Below are positions 57,541 through 64,000 of a stretch of DNA of 64,000 nt, in pieces; positions within the stretch are counted from its first letter, which is position 1; the number at the start of each line of letters is the position of its first letter. The stretch is from Dichomitus squalens LYAD-421 SS1. Its lineage: Eukaryota > Basidiomycota > Agaricomycetes > Polyporales > Polyporaceae. The position numbers and the translations under genes are program-made. The notes under the pieces were generated by a model, which saw only the letters and a list, made by a program, of their open reading frames with translations, searched no databases and was not told the DNA's origin. The DNA is taken from contig NW_006766883.1 in the NCBI RefSeq assembly GCF_000275845.1, positions 2,601,667 through 2,665,666 of the forward strand, written 5' to 3'.

Positions 57541-59938
57541 CTAATGTAGTTCGAATGCATGCCAAGCGGGAACTATCCTAGCCTCGACGTCGACGTCGAC
57601 CCAACGCGCCCGCACCTTGTTCGGATTACCGTCGTGGTGATCGTCGCCGTCGTCGAATCCGAACGCACGCTCGAAACCAAATCCAAGCGCAGACACGCGG
57701 CACACGTTAGATCTGGACCGCCACTCGTCAGAACGCCAGCACCACTATACCGTGATCCGGGAGACAGAGTACTCACCCTTCCGCGCACACAACCGCACCA
57801 GGGACAACTTCGCCAGGGTACGCCCACAGCCCGCTCACCATTGCCAGATCCACGACCATCCCCCTCGTCAGCCTCACCCTTTCCTCCTCCGGCTCCAGCT
57901 CGAACCCCCCCTGCACGTACTCCCTTGTCGGCGCCAGCGCCCTAAGCTCCGCGTTCGTGCTGGTGTTCAGCGAGAAGATCGCCGTCGCAGCCGAGAAATT
58001 CCCGGTGAACTCGCGCACTGCGCTCGGAGAGTCCGACGCGAGCCAAGTGACGGGTGGCGCGGGGTACTTGTCCTCCTGGGCCGAGGAGAGGTCCGTCTCG
58101 TGCGCGTCCCCGATGTCTGCGGGGCTGACGCCAGCAGAGGTAGTGGCAAACGACGAGGCGTTGCCGTAGAACCTGTCCCACACCTGGCGGGTGGCGGTCA
58201 CGTACTTCTCCAGGGGGATCGTCTGGCCGGGATAGAAAAAGAAGGCAGCGGGCCGGCGGTCCCCTCTACGGATGTGCACACCGACATAGGGTGCCGGGTT
58301 GTTGTGGGGTGGGTGCGAGGTGTCGTCAGAGCGGGGCGCGGGGTCTCGGCCGCGCATTGCTGCTGTCTGGTTGGCCGGCTCGTTGGTGGAGCCGAGGTTG
58401 GGGGATGTGGGTGGCGAGGAGAGCGTTGATAGGAGCTCAGTGCGTGCTGCCCGGATGAGCTCCGCTGTGTGCGCGTTCGGGCGGATGGCTTCCTCGAACG
58501 AGATGCGCGCGCGCTCGAAGATAGGCTTCAGGCGGTTCAAGTGGTGGCTATACCTATCCGTACAAGCCCGCAGTTAGCATCGCAGACAAGCATATGAGGA
58601 TTGACAACATACGGATCCTCATATCCTTCAAAGAATTCGTGTCCAAAGTGATACATGGCAGTGCGCGAGCTGATCACCTGTTAAGAAAGCGGTTCAAGGT
58701 ATGGCAGTTGCGTGACAATCTGCATATGCCTACCCAGTGTCTAAAGCCCAAATCAGTTACGCGCATTCGAAATGTACTGGTTCGCGCACCTTGCGGTCCG
58801 GGGACAAGCGACCAGTTCTACACCGGTGACAGCGCGTGAGTCTCGCAACGGCCTTCATACGACCTGACATTTACCTTCAGGAGGTGGAGCACGACAGAAG
58901 GGCTCTGGACCAGGGTCAAGGCCGCGAACAGGCTGGAAGTAATCCGTCCACCTGTATGCGCGTAGGTAGATTTCGTCATTAGGACATGCGGCAGACCCGC
59001 CGGCGCACTCACTTTCCGCGATTCCAGTGTGTGTCGTCTATGAGGAACGTCCTGTTTCGCTGCAATCACGATCGGCTTCCATGTCACTTTGGAATATGGA
59101 AAAGTGTGGGACGTACTTCCCGTGCCATCGCCGCAGCTTGCGCCATGAGAGCGAGGTCGGCGACAAGCCCGACGTGTCCGTCGAGCAGGTATGTGATGGT
59201 CTTAGAGCAGACCTTGGTGAACCCGCCTTCGGGCAGGTGATAGTTAGTGTTGTCGTCGTGGTGCTCAACGTCCATCTCCCCGTGCAGGGATTGCCAGTAC
59301 TCGCCATGGGACATGAATCCTCCCATGAGTTTATTGCATTCGGCACGATATTGGTTGCCCGTGAGAGGGAATTGGGTATAGTTTTCGTAGAAGATTAGCT
59401 GGACATGTGGCTCCGAATGACTAGGAGTAGAAGCCGTAGGCACAGGTGCAGTCCCTGAAGCTGAGGAGAAAGGGGAGGGCTCCTTGAAGGTAGATGCAAC
59501 TAAGTCTCGATCTATCGTCTCCATGAACTCTCCGGGTGGAGCTAGGAACGTCGAATCGAGCTTCCCAGGGCTTGTTAGAGCTACCACAATGAATGCGAGG
59601 AGCATGAAGGCCAGGAAGACCCCTCCGACCAAAGGCAGCTTGGAGAGCGCGAGCTGGATCCAATAGTGGACTGACCGTGTCTCCGTACCCTTCGCAGCAG
59701 CATCGCCATCCCCACGACTCCGGTAATCTGGCGAGAGCAGTGGCTGGGACTGCTGTTGCTGCTGTTCCTTCCAACCATTGCTCTCGTCATCTTGGTATGC
59801 TTGTAGCTCGAAGTCGGTGAAGCCTTCCTCCGCGCGTCCGGCACGGGAGTGTGGGGTGCGAGGCGTTAGAAGGCGGTAGTCAGAGTGCGATGGCCTGCCA
59901 GTCACGAAGATGTCGGGGGGAGTGCGGTTTGTAGGCAT
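57541..59938 (-). CDS. Type II membrane O-fucosyltransferase-like glycosyltransferase
   Basis: Start 59938 (MPTNRTPPDIF); the longer frame begins at TTG. A cytoplasmic tail of about 90 residues, with a Gln run, precedes one membrane anchor (LPLVGGVFLAFMLLAFIVVA), the usual Golgi type II layout. The luminal part has YTQFPLTGNQYRAECNKLMG, FTKVCSKTITYLLDGHVGLV, RTFLIDDTHWNRGKWTDYFQ, PEPFCRAPPPE, HGLN-like NRLKPIFERARISFEEAIR, and YVGVHIRRGDR, equivalent to the nucleotide-sugar-binding HxRRxD motif of GDP-fucose transferases. It continues VTWLASDSPSAVREFTG, GMVVDLAMVSGLWAY and ends VPAWHAFELH. About 640 aa over some five or six exons. The family placement (GT65/GT68-like, PF10250-like) is inferred from the motif and topology; the acceptor is unknown. 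Confidence 0.68.
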
Positions 59939-60850
59939 TCCGCATGAATGGGTGCGCAAGGCGTCCTACGCAGGAGGCGTAGCGGGCGATGGATGGACAG
60001 CGTTGCCAGACGTTGTCTGTCATTGAGCCGGAATAGACTTTGGCTGTGAACAGGCTCAGCTCCGAGCGCCACGCCAGATCTCGATCCGCTCACCTCGACC
60101 TGCGGATCATTCTATCAACACCTTGCAATCCTCTTCCACCTCCACAACCGTCGCCTGAGTCCCGTTAGCTTTGGATCATGCGCTGCACCGTGTGTGGCGC
60201 CCAATCAATCCGCTTGACCACGCGTCGGACCGTGTGTTTTGCGAATTCTCTCTCTCGACTCCGCTTACCGGTGTGTCTGAGCGAGCCTCAAGGCCTTAGC
60301 GAAGCTCAGAACTCCGTTTCACGCATAGGAATCTGACATCCCACAGTGTTGGGCCGACCATCACGGGCAGCTCCACGGTCCTCCGCCGCTCGAGGAAAGC
60401 TTCAAGGTTGAAGGACACTCGTTCCCACAGTCCCTCCATTGAGCATGATCCTACCAGTACTTTGCACTCGAGCTTGAGAACGACATCGCTATGTAACAAC
60501 GACGGCAATTAAACCGGAGAAATCGTCACATGCCCAATGTCGCTAATTCTCCGCATCATGGGTCTGTGCTTCTCGGACATTTTATGATTAGAGTGGGGTA
60601 TTTTCCCACATGCGTCGACGCATTGTGCTGCTTCTCGGAGGTACGGCCCCCTTCACTTTGCGTATGTGCGTAATTTCCTTTGACGCGTTACGCAGGCAAT
60701 GGCACCCGGATATGCGGATGGGCCAATTCCTATTAGCAACGACTACGAAAGTTCAGGACCCGTTTCCCACCCGGTTACCCTGTGAGAAAGGGCGCCCAGA
60801 TACATATACCCTCCGCTGGGTCGCGCTCACTCAGCAAAACCACCGGCGCA
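59939..60850. other. Divergent intergenic region, glycosyltransferase and P450
   Basis: 5' regions of two divergent genes. No supported frames. Confidence 0.45.
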
Positions 60851-62961
60851 ATGACATTTGAGGACCCACCAGCACTCATCCTGGCCAGCGTGGCGATCTT
60901 GGCCGCCATCTACGTCGTGCGATGGAAGACACACCCGGTGAGTACTGTCGCTCGCTCTGAGGTGAGGACCCAACGTTGATTGCTTCTGAACAGCTGAACT
61001 CTATTCCTACTGTTGGTGGCTCCTCTGCACCGGGTCTATCTATTTTGGCGGCAATCAACTTTAGGCGCAACGGGAAGGAGTTGATCGAGGAGGGTTACCG
61101 GAAGGTGCATTCCTCGTTGCCGAATACCACATGGCTTCCGGTGATTTACTTACGTTCATTGGCAGTACTATGGCTCGGCTTTCAAAGTGGCTTTGATAGA
61201 CCAGTGGCTTGTTATAGTATCGGGGCCGAAGATGGTAGATGAGCTCAGGAGGCGCCCCGACAACGAGTTGTCCTTCGACGAAGGGGTTGAGGATGTACGC
61301 AGTCTGTGCATCTTAGCGATTATAGCTGATAGTCCCGCGTCCTGCAGGTTGTTCAGATGAAGTATTCCATCGGACACGAGACGTTCGAGGACCCCTACCA
61401 CATCAACATGGTCAAAGAGAAGCTGACCCGAACTCTTCCTGTCATCCTCCCGGACGCAGTTGATGAGCTCAAGCTTACGGTGCCCGAGTGCATTCCCGCT
61501 AAGACCGATGGTGAGCAGTCTACCATATTATTTTCACTGCGTTCAATCTCAAAAGACTACAATCGCACAGAATGGACTGCTGTGACGGTCATGCCGGCGA
61601 TGCAGCAGATTGTCGCCCGCGTCAGCAGTCGGGTCTTCGTTGGTCTTCCAATCTGTACGGTGAGTTTCGCATTCTTTGCCAGATTGTTGGACTCATGCGT
61701 GCGTTCATAGGCCGGAACCAGGACTACCTGAGTATGGCTATTCGTTTCGCCATAGATGTCATAAAGGACAGGAAGATCATAACTATCACCCCTTACGGTC
61801 TGAAGACGTAAGCTCTACCTGCACAGAACGCACAGACTTTGGCTAAAAGGTGATCTCGACAGAATTGTGAGCAAGCTGTTCAGCAAGACGAAGCGGGTCT
61901 TCAAGCAGGCGACGCCAGTCATGGAACCGGTCATTAACGAGCGACGGGAAAACATGAAGGCGTTCGGGGAGGATTGGTCTGATAAACCTGTGCGTCGCCT
62001 TGAGAATATCTCAGGATCGACGCTACTTTGATCATTGACCATTATGACAGAATGACCTGCTTCAGTGGATTATCGACGAGGCTGTCCTCAGGAATCAATC
62101 CAATGCCAGCATTGTCGAGAGGATCTTCTTGATCAATTTCGCGGCCATCCACACCTCCTCTACTGTACGCTATTCTTTCATCGCGTCGACCTGTCAGTAA
62201 ATGGCACTCACGTCACGATGTACCCTACCAGACCATGACACACGTACTATACGACCTCGCAGCCAGGCCCGAATACATCCAGCCACTCAGAGAAGAAATC
62301 GAGGATGTCCTCGCCACTGACGGTTGGACCAAGGCGGGCATAGGCAAGATGTGGAAGCTCGACAGCTTGTTCAGGGAATCCTCGCGCCTCCACGGCATCA
62401 GTCTCAGTGAGTTTGACTCCAATACTGCCATGCTCCTGCCCTCTAATATGACGGTTGTCCTGCTCAGTATCGCTCATGCGGAAGGCGGTGAAGGATCTTA
62501 CATTCAACGACGGCACGTTCATCCCTAAGGGCACAGTCCTCGTCGCCGCGGCCCACGCCACACATCATGATGAGGTGAACTACGCCGACGCCGACGATTT
62601 CGACGCCTTCCGCTTTGCGAGGATGCGCGAGGGCGAAGGCGAGGGTGTCAAGCATCAGTTCGCCAACACGTCTGTCGACTACATTTCTTTTGGTCACGGG
62701 AAGCATGCGTGGTATGTCTCCCAGATGTCTCCCGTGCTTGATGTACGAAAACGCGTGAGCTGACAATGTCTGCTGTGCAGCCCAGGACGATTCTTCGCCT
62801 CGAACGAGCTCAAGGCAATTATGGCGTACATCGTGCTGAACTATGACTTGAAACTAGGCGGGGACGGGCAGCGGCCGCCGGACACGTACTTCGCCCAGAA
62901 CATGGCCCCTTCCCGGACCGGCCAGGTGTTGTTTAGGAAGCGCCAGGCTGCATCTTCTTGA
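60851..62961 (+). CDS. Cytochrome P450 monooxygenase (AAIHTSS I-helix type)
   Basis: Start ATG 60851: one N-terminal anchor (ALILASVAILAAIYVVRWK), then LNSIPTVGG. Exons carry SAFKVALIDQWLVIVSGPKM, DELRRRPDNELSFDEGV, EWTAVTVMPAMQQIVARVSS, NDLLQWIIDEA, the I-helix INFAAIHTSS, the K-helix ExxR (FRESSRLHG), and the heme loop ISFGHGKHACPGRFFA, split by an intron after KHA. The AAIHTSS I-helix, in place of AGxDT, is typical of a fungal group that includes ent-kaurene oxidase-like P450s acting on terpenoids. All catalytic motifs are present, so the gene looks functional. About nine short introns were followed; internal joins are partly approximate. It is a different family from the P450 at 26.2-28.5 kb. 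Confidence 0.88.
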
Positions 62962-63370
62962 GCTCTCTGTCTTGTACATATATCGTTACATTGTAGACCC
63001 GGTGCGCTCATGAGCCTCTTGTGCTCAAGAGTCATGTGTCTGGTGCATATGCATTCACTGCATACCTCTGCCTCTGCGCGACGTGGCTCGACTTGTCCGA
63101 GTCTTGTTGTAGGACCCTTGATCCTTACTCGTCATGATTATACTTACGGTTGTTTGGCTATGTGTGTCCGCCTCCCTATCTAAATAGTTGATGACTTTCC
63201 ATTTACAGCGCCTTGCGTAAGTCCGTGAACGCGCGGGATTTTTTCTCTCCGGCGTCTAACCTACCCGACCTGCCTAAACAGGCCACATCATGATCACAGG
63301 CCCAGACACGACAGGACCCCCTGTTATTCACTCAGAGGAATGATCCGATTTTCCAAAATCTTGCCATAAA
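62962..63370. other. Intergenic, 3' of the P450
   Basis: P450 3' UTR and non-coding sequence. Confidence 0.4.
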
Positions 63371-63525
63371 TGTCCGAAGGATCAGGCCTTTCCGGGAGCC
63401 AAATCTGTCCGGATTCGACCAGGCCTTCCGGATTTGTGCTCAATTTTGGCCGGACTATAGATCAGGCCATCTGGCGGCATGATGTTGTCCGGATTGGGCA
63501 GATCAGGCGCCCAGAGGCTGAATTT
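63371..63525. repeat. Short tandem repeat, four units of 35-41 bp
   Basis: Units start at 63371, 63406, 63447 and 63486. Each begins TGTCCGGAtt or a close variant (TGTCCGAAGG, TGGCCGGACT), is followed by GATCAGGCC or ACCAGGCC, and two end CAATTTT or GAATTTT. The array keeps one frame open, producing a spurious 71-codon frame. Confidence 0.6.
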
Positions 63526-64000
63526 TCGCTCAGGGAACGTCCATATTGTTTCTTTGAGAGATCTACGGCAATCTGGACAACATAGAATATGCTAGGGGTC
63601 ATCTTGAAAATGGAGAGGCAAGACATTCTGTCACTCAGCAGGCTGCCCTACCTCTTGCCCTCCAGCGCTTCTTGCGCAATTTCTCAGTTCACCGCCGGAA
63701 ATGCAGAAACGTCCTTTTGTTGAACCCGGGGGGCGAAGGCCTCTCCCACGGGTGGCAACGACAGCGGATAGCCTGCAACTCACCTAGAAGGGTTGTTGGT
63801 TGTAAGAGGCTTGTTAGAGCGATGAGAGGAGATGTTCGAGTGAACTAAAACTGTAGATTGGGGGTACAGAGGTCCCCTATATATACTACTGTACATCTGT
63901 GGCTACGTAGTACTATACAGTACATTCCCAGGATGCACAGTCGCACAGAGAAGCAGTGCGTACACAGCGAAGCTGTGTGTGTACCACATGAGTAGTACAG
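63526..64000. other. Intergenic at window end, with hairpin
   Basis: No gene. Near the end, GTACACAGC (63960-63968), loop GAA, and GCTGTGTGTGTAC (63972-63984) form an imperfect hairpin, next to several TAGTACT/AGTACA motifs. Confidence 0.4.

Noticed and set aside
1..64000. CRISPR arrays, bacterial operons, riboswitches, prophage
   Set aside because: No regular direct repeats with unique spacers and no bacterial gene layout. The intron-rich genes show a eukaryotic nuclear genome.

Overview
The window looks like nuclear DNA of a filamentous basidiomycete, probably an Agaricomycete (inference). Genes are split by many short introns, mostly 45-60 nt with GT(A/G)NGT donors, and several exons are only 11-17 nt. 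There are no operons. The protein set is typical of mushroom-forming fungi: a DUF6534 membrane protein, two cytochrome P450s, a Rsc4-type bromodomain protein, PFA4, NAF1 and a type II tRNA-Ser. Most spliced coding sequences given here were joined by hand; where exon lengths are listed they sum to a multiple of three.

Layout. 0.3-5.2 kb: riboflavin synthase (-), a small membrane protein (+), a signal-peptide/single-TM protein (-), and the tRNA m1A58 methyltransferase subunit TRM6 (+). 5.6-7.8 kb: a DUF6534 membrane protein (-). 7.8-11.1 kb: gene-poor, with a 569-bp MITE-like element (TTA target duplication, about 50-bp inverted ends) and a degenerate tandem repeat. 11.1-15.0 kb: a very large 2OG-Fe(II)-oxygenase-like protein (-). 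15.5-25.9 kb: a dense block with NAF1, a SAS4-like chromatin protein, a mitochondrial-type basic protein, palmitoyltransferase PFA4 and a Rsc4-like double-bromodomain protein. 26.2-33.7 kb: a P450 (-), a 2.5-kb empty stretch, and a delta-9 acyl-CoA desaturase with a C-terminal cytochrome b5 domain (-). 34.3-39.6 kb: CutC, an F-box protein, a 102-residue protein and a serine carboxypeptidase. 39.9 kb: tRNA-Ser(AGA). 40.9-46.6 kb: a VPS62-like protein, a TBC Rab-GAP and a 72-residue conserved-looking protein. 47.5-49.7 kb: a secreted beta-propeller (lactonase/muconate cyclase-like) gene interrupted by 198 N. The gap is flanked by an identical 471-bp duplication, which is almost certainly an unmerged contig overlap. 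52-60 kb: a zinc-finger-like/SAM-like protein, an ING-family PHD protein divergent from DPH4, and a type II membrane O-fucosyltransferase-like protein. 60.9-63.0 kb: a second P450 with an AAIHTSS I-helix. 63.0-64.0 kb: a short tandem repeat and a hairpin.

Functionally the window is mostly housekeeping: RNA modification and snoRNP assembly (TRM6, NAF1), diphthamide (DPH4), chromatin (SAS4-like, Rsc4-like, ING), trafficking and lipidation (PFA4, TBC, VPS62-like) and riboflavin. Scattered among these are accessory, lineage-expanded families (P450s, DUF6534, carboxypeptidase, propeller). I did not find a clear novel multi-gene system. The best leads are the MITE, the large oxygenase fusion, the altered third histidine box of the desaturase and the uncharacterised zinc-finger/SAM-like protein.
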